Source: an uncultured Lachnospiraceae bacterium (lineage in GTDB: Bacteria; Bacillota; Clostridia; Lachnospirales; Lachnospiraceae). Taken from it: DNA of 64,000 nucleotides. The position numbers and the translations under genes were made by a program. Positions 18,183 through 27,124 of this stretch are shown in pieces. The stretch covers positions 1-64,000 of the forward strand of contig CAJTYM010000018.1 of assembly GCA_910583835.1 (NCBI GenBank). The letters run 5' to 3'. The number at the start of each line of letters is the position of its first letter. The stretch's first letter is position 1. Under the pieces are notes generated by a model, which was not told the DNA's origin, ran no database searches, and was given only the letters and a program-made list of their open reading frames with translations.

Positions 18183-18245
18183 ATCTTAATAGGAAAGACC
18201 TTGTCACGCTAAAGCGTGAAAGTGTCTTCCTGCTAAGATAAAAAA
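18177..18245 (+). repeat. Long imperfect palindrome after the riboswitch terminator
   Basis: TTTTTTATCTTA (18177-18188) pairs perfectly with TAAGATAAAAAA (18234-18245). Inside, AGGAA/TTCCT, GAC/GTC and TCACGC/GCGTGA continue the stem with small bulges. It shares its left T-run with the preceding terminator, so the two can act in tandem or bidirectionally. Confidence 0.6.
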
Positions 18246-18366
18246 TAATATGCGCACTCGCACAAGATATTGTTCTTCGTGTGTCCAAATTTATCCGCGG
18301 CATCTTCAATCAGACTATCAAACAACGAAAGCAGAAGGAACAGAAAATCTGCACAAAGGAGGACAC

Positions 18367-19251
18367 ATGAAGAAAAGATTGGCAGCAGTATGGATTATGG
18401 TATTGTTAGGAGTATTGTGCATGGCGGGATGCGGAAAGGGTAATGCCCCAAAGACAGCCGAAAACACAGCCATTTTGGTAGTTAGCTTCGGGACAAGTTA
18501 CAATGAAAACAGAGATCTCACAATCGGGGCCATAGAGGAATCCGTCAAGAAAGCTTTTCCAGACTATGAAGTCCGCAGGGCATTTACCAGCCAGATAATT
18601 ATTGATAAGTTAAAAGAGCGTGATGGGCTGGAAATTGACAATGTGGAGGAAGCCCTGGACCGGGCAGTGGCAGACGGCATTAAGATTCTTGCCGTCCAGC
18701 CCACGCATCTGATGGATGGGTATGAGTATACGGATTTAGCAAATGCCTTAAAAGATTATGAGGATAAGTTTGAGCAGGTGGTGTTAGGGAAACCATTGCT
18801 TTCCAGCGAGGATGATTTCGAGGCGGTTGTGAAAGCAATTACGGAGAAGACTTCCTCTTATGATGATGGGCAGACGGCAATCTGCTTTATGGGACATGGC
18901 ACGGAAGCAGATTCTAACGGTGTTTATGCAAAACTGCAGGAGAAACTGAAAAGCGCGGGATATGAGAATTATTACATAGGCACCGTGGAAGCAGAGCCGA
19001 CCTTGGATGATGTCAGGGCAGCATTGAAAGATAAAGGCACATATAAAAAAGTTGTTTTAGAGCCGCTGATGGTGGTTGCGGGAGACCATGCCAATAACGA
19101 TATGGCCGGGGATGAGGATGATTCCTGGAAGAGCATTTTAGAAGGAGAAGGCTATGAAGTCGAATGCCTTTTAGAGGGGCTTGGGCAAGTGGAAGCTATC
19201 CAGGATATTTATGCAGAACATACAAAGGCAGCTTTTGACAGCCTGAAATAA
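18367..19251 (+). CDS. cbiK: Exported (lipoprotein) sirohydrochlorin cobaltochelatase CbiK
   Basis: A 294-aa type II chelatase that inserts Co2+ into sirohydrochlorin. After the signal, the fold begins AILVVSFGTSY. Metal and substrate His residues are in QPTHLMDGYE (His114), MGHGTEADSN (His177) and VAGDHANND (His241). Unlike the usual cytosolic enzyme it starts with a signal peptide and lipobox-like MAGC, so it is expected to be anchored outside the membrane. AAAGGAGGACAC fixes the ATG at 18367. It is the first gene behind the cobalamin riboswitch. It might act on heme-like or cobalt-tetrapyrrole substrates outside the cell instead; specificity is not proven by sequence. Confidence 0.9.
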   Translation: MKKRLAAVWIMVLLGVLCMAGCGKGNAPKTAENTAILVVSFGTSYNENRDLTIGAIEESVKKAFPDYEVRRAFTSQIIIDKLKERDGLEIDNVEEALDRAVADGIKILAVQPTHLMDGYEYTDLANALKDYEDKFEQVVLGKPLLSSEDDFEAVVKAITEKTSSYDDGQTAICFMGHGTEADSNGVYAKLQEKLKSAGYENYYIGTVEAEPTLDDVRAALKDKGTYKKVVLEPLMVVAGDHANNDMAGDEDDSWKSILEGEGYEVECLLEGLGQVEAIQDIYAEHTKAAFDSLK

Positions 19252-19274
19252 CAATATCAGGGATGGTGCAAAAG

Positions 19275-20168
19275 ATGATAAAACAAGTAAAAAAGATAAT
19301 ATTTGCGGCTCTCATGGTTGGCATATTTTTTATGCCAACCCCTTGCCACGCAGAAGAAAATCCTGCGGCAGTCCCCATTTATGGGAACAGTCTCCAAGAT
19401 GGGAGTTATGAGGTCGAGATGACCTCAAGTTCCTCGATGTTTCGCATTGTCAAAGCAGAACTTCAGGTCACCGGCGGCAATATGACTGCAGTGATTACCT
19501 TGAGCGGGACCGGTTATCTGAAATTATTTATGGGTACGGGAGAAGAAGCGCTGGCAGCTTCAGAGGAAAATTTCATTCCGTTTGTGGAAGATAAAGAAGG
19601 CGCATATACCTATACTATTCCCATACACGCGCTGAATAAAGAATTTGATTGTGCTGCTTACAGTAAAAGGAAAGAAAAATGGTATGACAGGAAGCTTTCT
19701 GTCCTTGCCTCTTCCTTGCCGGAAGCTGCATTTCTGTGGAACGATGGGGAGTATGCCATGGATGTTACGTTAGATGGCGGAAGCGGGCGGGCAACAGTCA
19801 CTTCACCGGCACGGATTACCGTGTCAAAGGGGGCAATGGTTGCTTCTGTCCAGTGGAGCAGCCCGGATTACGATTATATGGTTGCGGACGGCGTGAAATA
19901 TCTGCCCACGAATACGGAAGGGAATTCTGTGTTTGAGATTCCCCTATCGGCTTTGGATGCGCCGATAGAGATAGTTGCGGATACCGTTGCCATGAGCAAG
20001 CCCCATGAGATTGCCTATACCCTGACCTTTCACGCAGACACTCTGGCAAAGGAAAACGGTTCCGGCAGCAATCTGGTCATGATTGCCGTAATCTGTGCGT
20101 TTGCGGTAGTTGCGGCTATCCTCCTTGTGGTTGTCCGAAACCAAAAGAAGAGAGTGCAAAATGATTAG
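19275..20168 (+). CDS. Membrane-anchored surface protein with two beta-rich domains
   Basis: About 297 aa. A signal peptide ending near CHA is followed by two beta-rich segments (about residues 35-150 and 155-260). Each begins with a similar pattern (DGSYEVEMT, DGEYAMDVT), suggesting an internal duplication. A C-terminal membrane helix and Lys/Arg tail anchor it facing outward. The layout recalls NEAT-type heme-binding surface domains, but I cannot confirm that family. The ATG at 19275 is chosen for the GGGATGG upstream; the ATG at 19263 is possible. Its place between the exported CbiK and BtuF suggests a role in capturing tetrapyrrole or corrinoid (inference). It overlaps the next gene by 8 nt. 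Confidence 0.7.
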   Translation: MIKQVKKIIFAALMVGIFFMPTPCHAEENPAAVPIYGNSLQDGSYEVEMTSSSSMFRIVKAELQVTGGNMTAVITLSGTGYLKLFMGTGEEALAASEENFIPFVEDKEGAYTYTIPIHALNKEFDCAAYSKRKEKWYDRKLSVLASSLPEAAFLWNDGEYAMDVTLDGGSGRATVTSPARITVSKGAMVASVQWSSPDYDYMVADGVKYLPTNTEGNSVFEIPLSALDAPIEIVADTVAMSKPHEIAYTLTFHADTLAKENGSGSNLVMIAVICAFAVVAAILLVVVRNQKKRVQND

Positions 20169-21315
20169 AGGAAAGAAATCTGTACGGTTTCTGGCATGTT
20201 TTTTCCTATGTTTTTCGTGGATGGTTTTTCTGGCGGGGTGTGCAAATAATTCCCTGGAAAACCGGGATACGGACATCAGCAGCAGCCTTTCTTACGAGAG
20301 GAGCATGGAACTGCAGTATGCCGGGCAATTTGCCGTGGATTATTATAAAGACGGCTATACGCTGCTTTCGGTAGCAGATGGCAGAAGCTATCTCGTAATC
20401 CCTGAGGGGGAGGAAGCGCCAGAAGATTTGCGGGAAGGGATTAACGTCTTAAAACGCCCGCTGGAGCAGATTTATCTTGTGGCATCTGCCGTGATGGATA
20501 TGTTCTGTGCGCTGGACGGCGTGGAACAGATACGTTTCTGCGGACAGGAGGCTGAGAATTGGTGTATAGAGGAAGCCCGGGAGGCAATGGAACAGGGGAG
20601 AATCTTGTATGCCGGTAAGTATGACATGCCGGATTATGAACTGCTTGTGTCGGAGGGCTGTTCTTTGGCAGTGGAGAACAATATGGTTACCCATGCGCCT
20701 GAAGTCCTGGAAAAATTGGCAGATTTTGGCATACCGTCATTGGTTGACTGTTCCAGTTATGAGGACCATCCTCTGGGAAGGGTGGAATGGGTAAAGTTTT
20801 ACGGTGTGCTGTTGGGGAAAGAAACGGAAGCTGAAGCTGCTTTTGCCGCGCAGGCCCAGCAATTTCAGCAGATAGAAGCGAAGGAATCATCCGGGAAAAC
20901 CGTTGCCTTTTTCTATATCACAACGAATGGGATGGTAAATGTCAGGGTCTCGGCAGATTATGTGCCGAAAATGATAGAATTTGCCGGAGGGAAATATATT
21001 TTTGACGGATTAGACAGAGAGGGCAGCCGCCGTTCTTCCGTGACCATGCAGATGGAGGAATTCTATCAGAAAGCAAAGGATGCAGATTACCTGATTTATA
21101 ACAGTACGGTTGACAAAGAACTGGTATCCATCGAAGACCTTCTGCAGAAAGAATCTCTGCTGGAAGATTTTCAGGCAGTGCAGGAGGGCAGGGTTTTTTG
21201 TACGACCAGGGACTTATACCAGCAGTCGATGTCCATGGGGCAGATGATAGAAGATATCCACCATATGCTCTTGGGACATACGGCAGATATGAAATATTTA
21301 TATCAGTTACAATAA
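20161..21315 (+). CDS. ABC transporter substrate-binding lipoprotein, BtuF/FecB type
   Basis: A 384-aa binding protein for a metal-chelate or corrinoid importer. The signal peptide ends in the lipobox FLAGC. A class III two-lobed binding fold is suggested by LVASAVMDMFCALDG, PSLVDCSSYEDHPLGRVEW and the late KAKDADYLIYNST. The ligand is likely cobalamin, cobinamide or another corrinoid, given the riboswitch. It is longer than typical BtuF. It starts inside the previous gene's end and its stop TAA overlaps the permease ATG by one base. Confidence 0.85.
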   Translation: MIRGKKSVRFLACFFLCFSWMVFLAGCANNSLENRDTDISSSLSYERSMELQYAGQFAVDYYKDGYTLLSVADGRSYLVIPEGEEAPEDLREGINVLKRPLEQIYLVASAVMDMFCALDGVEQIRFCGQEAENWCIEEAREAMEQGRILYAGKYDMPDYELLVSEGCSLAVENNMVTHAPEVLEKLADFGIPSLVDCSSYEDHPLGRVEWVKFYGVLLGKETEAEAAFAAQAQQFQQIEAKESSGKTVAFFYITTNGMVNVRVSADYVPKMIEFAGGKYIFDGLDREGSRRSSVTMQMEEFYQKAKDADYLIYNSTVDKELVSIEDLLQKESLLEDFQAVQEGRVFCTTRDLYQQSMSMGQMIEDIHHMLLGHTADMKYLYQLQ

Positions 21316-22361
21316 TGGAAGGGATGGGAAATAAGGTGCCGGAAAATAAAAGAAGCATCCGCTGCAGGATGGCGTTGCTCTTGTTGGCTGTGGGAAGCAC
21401 GCTCTTTCTTTTGGGGAATCTCATATATGGGAGCATATCTGTTTCCATGCAGGATGTTATCTGTATTCTCATGGGGCAGGAAGCAGGTACCGCTTATCAG
21501 CGGATTGTCATGGATATCCGTTTCCCCCGGGCGATTGCCGCCTTTTTGCTTGGCGGGGCGTTGGCATTGTCCGGTTACCTTCTGCAGACGTTTTTCCATA
21601 ACCCGATTGCCGGACCTTTTGTGCTCGGCATCTCTTCCGGTTCTAAACTGGCAGTGTCTCTGGTGATGGTATTCCTGCTTGGGAAATCCGTCTCTGTCAG
21701 TTCATCGGCTTTGATTGCCGCCGCCTTTGCGGGCGCATTGTCCTCGATGGGATTGGTGCTTTTGATGTCGAGGCAGGTGAGGAGCATGTCATCGCTGGTC
21801 GTCGGTGGCGTCATGATAGGTTATATCTGCACGGCAGTCACCGACTTTGTGGTAACATTTGCAGAGGATGCCGATATCATAAACCTACATAACTGGTCGC
21901 GCGGCAGTTTTTCCGGGATATCATGGGAGGATGCTGCCATTATGGCGGCAGTGGTAGCGGTTACCGTATGTGTTGTTTTCCTCTTATCGAAGCCAATCAG
22001 CGCGTATCAGCTGGGAGAAAATTACGCTGGGAATATGGGCGTAAATGTCCGCAAATTGCGCGTATCATTGATACTGCTTTCCAGCCTCCTTTCCGCCTGT
22101 GTCGTTGCCTATGCCGGACCGATTTCGTTTGTGGGAATCGCCGTGCCGCAGCTGGTGAAAATATTGCTTGGGACGAGTAAGCCAATGTGGATGATTCCGT
22201 GCTGTTTCTTAGGCGGCAGTATGTTCTGCCTTATCTGCGATTTGATAGCGAGAACCGTGTTTGCGCCCACTGAACTCAGCATCAGTACGGTGACGGCTGT
22301 ATTCGGGGCTCCCGTGGTACTTTGGGTGTTAGTCAGACAGAAAAGTGAGAGGCAGCTATGA
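21315..22361 (+). CDS. ABC transporter permease, BtuC/FecCD type
   Basis: About 348 aa with roughly ten membrane helices, typical of FecCD permeases. Signature stretches include RFPRAIAAFLLGGALALSG, GPFVLGISSGSKLA and the coupling-helix region GPISFVGIAVPQLVK. With the binding protein and ATPase on either side it forms a complete importer, probably for corrinoids. I use the ATG at 21315, which overlaps the preceding stop, but ATG 21324 or GTG 21336 cannot be excluded. Its stop overlaps the ATPase start as ATGA. Confidence 0.9.
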   Translation: MEGMGNKVPENKRSIRCRMALLLLAVGSTLFLLGNLIYGSISVSMQDVICILMGQEAGTAYQRIVMDIRFPRAIAAFLLGGALALSGYLLQTFFHNPIAGPFVLGISSGSKLAVSLVMVFLLGKSVSVSSSALIAAAFAGALSSMGLVLLMSRQVRSMSSLVVGGVMIGYICTAVTDFVVTFAEDADIINLHNWSRGSFSGISWEDAAIMAAVVAVTVCVVFLLSKPISAYQLGENYAGNMGVNVRKLRVSLILLSSLLSACVVAYAGPISFVGIAVPQLVKILLGTSKPMWMIPCCFLGGSMFCLICDLIARTVFAPTELSISTVTAVFGAPVVLWVLVRQKSERQL

Positions 22362-23149
22362 ATCATTGTTATTTTTTTACGGAGAAAATGTGTGTGGGAT
22401 ATCAGGACAGGACTCTGATAAAAGACATTGAAATTACTTTGCCCAAAGGAGAAATTTTAACGCTGATTGGAGCCAATGGGGCAGGGAAGTCTACAGTCCT
22501 CAAAAGCATCGCAGGACAGCTTCGCCTGTTAGGCGGAACCGTTTGCCTGGAGGAAGAAACGCTTTCTGCTATGGACAGGAAAGCGCTTGCCAGGAAGATG
22601 TCTGTGGTATTTACAGAGCGGCTGAAAACAGAGCTGATGACATGCGGGGACGTTGTGGAGACCGGGCGTTATCCATACACCGGGCGTTTCAGCATCCTAT
22701 CGGAGGAAGACAGGCAGATTGTCCGGGAAGCGATGGATTTAATCAGGGTCACCGAAATCCGGGACGTGGATTTCCGTAAGATTAGCGATGGGCAAAGGCA
22801 GCGTGTCATGCTTGCAAGAGCCATCTGCCAGGAACCGGAAATCCTCATATTGGACGAGCCCATCTCCTATCTTGATATCCGGCATAAATTAGACTTTCTG
22901 TCTATATTAGAGGAAATGAGGGAAAAGAAAGGGCTTACGGTGATTATGTCGCTGCATGAACTGGAGCTGGCAAAAATCATTTCTGACAAGATAATGTGCT
23001 TAAAAGGCGAATATGTTCTGAGGTATGGTACGCCAAAGGAGATATTTGAAGGCAAGTTTATAGAACAATTATTTGATATTACAGAGGAACGCTTTGCCGC
23101 AAATGAGAAATTCCTTGCATATATCAGGAAAGTGGGGAGCTATGGCTAA
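22358..23149 (+). CDS. ABC transporter ATPase, BtuD/FecE type
   Basis: A 263-aa ATP-binding subunit. Walker A is GANGAGKST, the signature motif is ISDGQRQRV, Walker B is ILILDEP and the switch His is in MSLHELELA. It powers the BtuC-like permease encoded just before it. The start overlaps the permease stop (ATGA), and the stop overlaps the cbiP start by 8 nt. Confidence 0.92.
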   Translation: MNHCYFFTEKMCVGYQDRTLIKDIEITLPKGEILTLIGANGAGKSTVLKSIAGQLRLLGGTVCLEEETLSAMDRKALARKMSVVFTERLKTELMTCGDVVETGRYPYTGRFSILSEEDRQIVREAMDLIRVTEIRDVDFRKISDGQRQRVMLARAICQEPEILILDEPISYLDIRHKLDFLSILEEMREKKGLTVIMSLHELELAKIISDKIMCLKGEYVLRYGTPKEIFEGKFIEQLFDITEERFAANEKFLAYIRKVGSYG

Positions 23150-24638
23150 GGTTATCATGATTCAGGGCACAATGTCGTCAGTTGGCAAGAGTTTTCTGAC
23201 CGCCGGGCTGTGCAGGATTTTTAAGAGAGCCGGTTACAAGGCAGCGCCTTTCAAATCGCAGAATATGGCGCTTAACTCTTTTGTCACCAAAGAAGGGCTT
23301 GAGATAGGGCGCGCACAGGCGATGCAGGCGGAGGCGGCAGGCATTGCGCCAATGTCTTGCATGAATCCTATCCTGCTTAAGCCCACGGACCATACAGGTT
23401 CCCAGGTGATTGTAAATGGCAGGGTATTTGCAGATATGAGCGCGCAGGAATATTTTTCTTATAAGAAGAAGCTGATTCCAGAGATAAAACAAGCATTCCG
23501 CAGGCTGGAAAGGCTGGCAGACATCATTGTCATCGAAGGGGCGGGAAGCCCGGCGGAAATCAACCTTAAGGAAAATGATATTGTCAATATGGGCCTGGCA
23601 AATATGGTGGATGCGCCGGTGCTGCTGGTGGGCGATATCGACAGGGGCGGCGTGTTTGCCCAGCTTCTGGGTACGCTGATGCTGCTGGAGAAGGAGGAAA
23701 AGGAGCGGGTAAAAGGCATTGTTATCAATAAATTCCGGGGAGATAAGTCGCTTCTTACATCCGGGGTTGAGCTATTGGAACAGAAGGGCAAGGTTCCGGT
23801 TGCCGGCATTATCCCTTATATGGAATTGTCCCTGGAGGATGAAGACAGCCTGACCAGGCGGTTTGAGGACAGAAGGAGGGGAAACATTGACATTGCCGTC
23901 ATCCGTTATCCGAGGATTGCCAATTTTACCGATTTCAACGTGTTAGAACAGATGGAGGAGGTATCGGTCCGTTATGTCTCTTCGCCCGCGGAACTTGGCT
24001 GCCCGGATTTGCTGTTCCTGCCCGGAAGCAAAAATACGATAGCGGATTGCAGGTGGATGCGCAGCCATGGCTTTGAAACGGCAGTAAAGGCGCTGGCAGG
24101 GAACATACCAATCTGCGGAATATGCGGCGGTTATCAGATGCTGGGCAGACAAATCTGGGATCCCCAAGGCACAGAAGGAGGCGGATATGTGGAGGGAATG
24201 GGGTTTCTTCCCATAGCAACAGAGCTGCAGCCCCACAAAGTATGCCGCCAGGTACAGGGAACCATCCCTGGGATGGACGGTATCTTGTCTGCGCTCTCGG
24301 GGCTTACCTATGAAGGGTATGAAATCCATATGGGACAGACTGCATGGATAGACAGTAAGGAAGAGGAGGGCAGCTGTCCCCCTAAGGCTGCAGCCTTTGT
24401 CTGCGGGGAGAAAGATATCTATGGCACGTATATCCACGGTGTGTTTGACAGGGGCGGCATCGCCGCAGCGCTTGTGGGGGCGTTGGCAGAAAAAAAAGGC
24501 ATCGCCGTAGAGAGCGGCAAGATGGAAGACTATGATAGCTTCAAGGAGAAACAGTACAATAAACTGGCGGATACGCTAGAGGAGTATCTGGATATGGAGA
24601 AAATTTATGAAATGCTCACGGATGCAAAACTGGAATAA
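23142..24638 (+). CDS. cbiP: Cobyric acid synthase (CbiP/CobQ)
   Basis: A 498-aa glutamine-dependent amidotransferase that amidates side chains b, d, e and g of adenosylcobyrinic acid a,c-diamide. The N-terminal ATPase domain carries GTMSSVGKSFLTAGL and FKSQNMALNS. The C-terminal triad-type glutaminase has its Cys in GICGGYQMLG and a His in TYIHGVFD. GGGGAG precedes the ATG at 23142. Full length for the family. Confidence 0.95.
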   Translation: MAKVIMIQGTMSSVGKSFLTAGLCRIFKRAGYKAAPFKSQNMALNSFVTKEGLEIGRAQAMQAEAAGIAPMSCMNPILLKPTDHTGSQVIVNGRVFADMSAQEYFSYKKKLIPEIKQAFRRLERLADIIVIEGAGSPAEINLKENDIVNMGLANMVDAPVLLVGDIDRGGVFAQLLGTLMLLEKEEKERVKGIVINKFRGDKSLLTSGVELLEQKGKVPVAGIIPYMELSLEDEDSLTRRFEDRRRGNIDIAVIRYPRIANFTDFNVLEQMEEVSVRYVSSPAELGCPDLLFLPGSKNTIADCRWMRSHGFETAVKALAGNIPICGICGGYQMLGRQIWDPQGTEGGGYVEGMGFLPIATELQPHKVCRQVQGTIPGMDGILSALSGLTYEGYEIHMGQTAWIDSKEEEGSCPPKAAAFVCGEKDIYGTYIHGVFDRGGIAAALVGALAEKKGIAVESGKMEDYDSFKEKQYNKLADTLEEYLDMEKIYEMLTDAKLE

Positions 24639-25707
24639 ATATACAAAAGATACTTTAAGTGACTTATCTGTAGAACCGCTGGATGAATCAATCTGCCAAA
24701 AGGTAAGGAGCAACTGGGACCTGGCGGCAAAGCCCCTGGACGGTATGGGGAGATTTGAACGCCTGACGGCTCAGATAGGGGCTGTTTTGGGCACGGACAA
24801 CATAGACATTTCCAAGAAAGCAGTTATCATCATGTGTGCGGATAATGGAATTGTCGAAGAAGGCATCAGCCAGTGCGGGCAGGAGGTCACGGCTGCGGTG
24901 GCCAGGCAGATGGCAAAGGGCTCCTCCGCAGTTGGAAGGATGGCAGCAGCCATCGGGGCGGATACCATTCCCATAGATATAGGAATCAATGGGAAGGAAG
25001 AGATTCCCGGCGTACTGCATAAGAAAATCCGCTGCGGAACAAGGAATTTTGCAAAAGAACCTGCCATGACAGAGCAGGAAGCTGTCCGTGCAGTCTTTAC
25101 AGGCATGGAACTCGTCTCAGACTGCAAAAAGAAGGGGTATCATATTCTTGCCACAGGTGAAATGGGAATTGGCAATACGACAACGAGCAGCGCCATCCTG
25201 ACAGCGTTATTGTCATGTGATGCAGCGGAGGTAACAGGGCGAGGGGCAGGGCTGAGCGACGTGAAGCTGCAGCATAAGATTGCGGTGATTGAGGACGCCG
25301 TCGGGCGCTATAAGCTTCGGGGCGCAGAGCCAATTAAGGTGCTGGAGACCGTAGGAGGGCTTGATATTGCAGGGCTTACCGGTGTCTGTATCGGCGGCGC
25401 AGTCTTTCACGTGCCGATTGTGCTGGATGGTATCATCAGCATGACCGCAGCGCTTCTTGCGCAAAGGATAGCGCCGGGGACAGCGCAATATCTGCTGCCC
25501 TCCCATATAGGGCGGGAACCCGCAGCGGAAAAGCTGGCAGAGGAACTGGGGCTAACGCCCGTGATAGGCGCAGAGATGGCGTTAGGCGAGGGGACCGGAG
25601 CAGTGATGATGTTTTCGCTTCTGGATTTGGCGTTGCGTATCTATCAGGAAGGCACAAAATTTTCGGATATGGAGCTGGAACCGTATAAGAGGAATATAGA
25701 GGAATGA
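24607..25707 (+). CDS. cobT: Nicotinate-nucleotide:dimethylbenzimidazole phosphoribosyltransferase (CobT)
   Basis: A 366-aa enzyme that makes alpha-ribazole phosphate, the lower-ligand nucleotide of cobalamin, from NaMN and a benzimidazole-type base. The N-terminal KPLDGMGRFERLTAQIG, the central GEMGIGNTTTSSA and the catalytic Glu region GAEMALGEGTGAVM are clear. GGAG at 24595 supports the ATG at 24607, inside the end of cbiP (32-nt overlap). The base actually used is unknown; no bza or bluB gene for making dimethylbenzimidazole is in the window. Confidence 0.95.
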   Translation: MKCSRMQNWNKYTKDTLSDLSVEPLDESICQKVRSNWDLAAKPLDGMGRFERLTAQIGAVLGTDNIDISKKAVIIMCADNGIVEEGISQCGQEVTAAVARQMAKGSSAVGRMAAAIGADTIPIDIGINGKEEIPGVLHKKIRCGTRNFAKEPAMTEQEAVRAVFTGMELVSDCKKKGYHILATGEMGIGNTTTSSAILTALLSCDAAEVTGRGAGLSDVKLQHKIAVIEDAVGRYKLRGAEPIKVLETVGGLDIAGLTGVCIGGAVFHVPIVLDGIISMTAALLAQRIAPGTAQYLLPSHIGREPAAEKLAEELGLTPVIGAEMALGEGTGAVMMFSLLDLALRIYQEGTKFSDMELEPYKRNIEE

Positions 25708-26243
25708 TGGTATTTGTAATCGGAGGGAGCGCCAGCGGCAAGTCCGCTTACGCGGAACAGCTGGCAGTCTCATTGGCACAAAGAACGCAGCAAAAGAAAT
25801 ATTATCTTGCAACCATGAAAATTGGCGATGAGGAAAGCCGACAGAGGGCTGCGCATCACCGGGAACTTAGAAGAGGCAAAGGTTTTATCACCATCGAGCA
25901 GCCGGTGGCAATCCACAGGTCATTGGAAACGATGGTTTGTGGGGAAAAACTGGCATTGCTGGAGTGCCTTTCAAATTTGGTGGCGAATGAAATGTTTTCA
26001 GAAGAAAACCCGAAGCCGGAAGAACTGGTTGTGCAGGAGATTTTAGCAAGCATTTCCTTATTGAATCAGGGACTGACGCATCTGGTAATCGTGGGCAACC
26101 TTGTGTTTGCGGACGGCATCTTATATCCAGAGCCAACCAGAAGCTACCTCCGGGCTATGGGACGTATCAACCAGGAAATTGCCGCTATGGCGGACAAGGC
26201 AGTGGAAGTGGTTGCGGGGATTCCGATAACCGTGAAGCCATAG
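25704..26243 (+). CDS. cobU: Adenosylcobinamide kinase/guanylyltransferase CobU, altered C-terminal motif
   Basis: A 179-aa CobU homologue, which phosphorylates adenosylcobinamide and then transfers GMP to it. The P-loop GGSASGKS (7-14) is intact, as are AAHHRELR (the guanylylation His region, 51-52) and LLECLSNL. The normally conserved NEVGxGIVP near the C-terminus is replaced by GNLVFADGILYP. A second, short CobU-like gene at 27125 keeps that motif. The start overlaps the cobT stop (ATGA) with GAGGA upstream. The two genes may share the activity (inference). Confidence 0.88.
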   Translation: MMVFVIGGSASGKSAYAEQLAVSLAQRTQQKKYYLATMKIGDEESRQRAAHHRELRRGKGFITIEQPVAIHRSLETMVCGEKLALLECLSNLVANEMFSEENPKPEELVVQEILASISLLNQGLTHLVIVGNLVFADGILYPEPTRSYLRAMGRINQEIAAMADKAVEVVAGIPITVKP

Positions 26244-26279
26244 AAAGCGGCTGTGGGGATTCCAATAACCTTGAAACTG
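26216..26279 (+). repeat. Imperfect direct repeat between cobU and cobS
   Basis: The last codons of cobU (GGGGATTCCGATAACCGTGAA at about 26217) recur with a few changes just after the stop (GGGGATTCCAATAACCTTGAA, about 26254). This looks like a short tandem duplication. Confidence 0.55.
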
Positions 26280-26312
26280 CCGGAATCTCATAACAGCATA
26301 GGAGGAAAAAGT

Positions 26313-27086
26313 ATGCATTTGCTGAAATCTTTGTTGATTGCGTTTTCCGTCTATTCCCGGATTCCAGTCCCGCAATTTGCGTGGAAGGAAGAGGACATGA
26401 AATATATGCTCTGTTTTTTCCCCTTAATTGGTGCAGTCATTGGCATCTGTATCTATCTCTGGCATATGCTGTGCATACATTGGAGTATCGGCAATTTCTG
26501 CCGGACAGCTGTCCTGGGGGCAATCCCGCTTCTGATTACCGGGGGAATCCATGCGGACGGATTCTTGGACGTGATGGATGCTTTTCACTCTTACCAGCCC
26601 AGGGAAAGGAAACTGCAGATATTAAGCGATGCCCATATCGGTGCGTTTTCAGTCATCATGTCTGCCATGTATGGGCTTCTCTATCTGGCTGCGTTTTCGG
26701 AAATAGCGGATGGCAGGATGTTAAAGACCGTGTGCGGCGGATTTTTTCTGTCACGCTGCCTCTGCGGCATCAGCGTACTTACGTTTCCGCTGGCAAAACA
26801 GGAGGGAATGCTGTTTGGCGTAGTAAAAAACGCGCAAAAAAGCATTGTAAGGCCAGTGTTGTATCTGCAGGCAATGGCCTGTATTAGCTACATGATTTTT
26901 TGCTTACAGGTAGCTGGGGCGCTGGTCGCGGCTGCGGCGCTTTTGTCGGCTGTCTATTATGTTTACCGTGCCCGCAGGGAATTTGGCGGGATTACTGGCG
27001 ATACCTCAGGATACTTCGTGCTTTTATGCGAAATCTGTATTCTGATAACAGCGGCTGTCCTGCAAATCGCAGGCGTGGGAAATTAA
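26313..27086 (+). CDS. cobS: Adenosylcobinamide-GDP ribazoletransferase (CobS, cobalamin synthase)
   Basis: A 257-aa membrane enzyme that joins adenosylcobinamide-GDP to alpha-ribazole (phosphate), the last assembly step of cobalamin. The N-terminal FSVYSRIPVPQ, the metal-binding GGIHADGFLDVMDAF and ILSDAHIGAFSVI are diagnostic. Several membrane helices follow. AGGAGGAAAAAGT fixes the ATG at 26313 over an in-frame start at 26253 that lies in the short duplicated repeat. Confidence 0.94.
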   Translation: MHLLKSLLIAFSVYSRIPVPQFAWKEEDMKYMLCFFPLIGAVIGICIYLWHMLCIHWSIGNFCRTAVLGAIPLLITGGIHADGFLDVMDAFHSYQPRERKLQILSDAHIGAFSVIMSAMYGLLYLAAFSEIADGRMLKTVCGGFFLSRCLCGISVLTFPLAKQEGMLFGVVKNAQKSIVRPVLYLQAMACISYMIFCLQVAGALVAAAALLSAVYYVYRARREFGGITGDTSGYFVLLCEICILITAAVLQIAGVGN

Positions 27087-27124
27087 AGCCTGATGGCACA
27101 GGAATGTGGATAGGTGGTGGGAAT

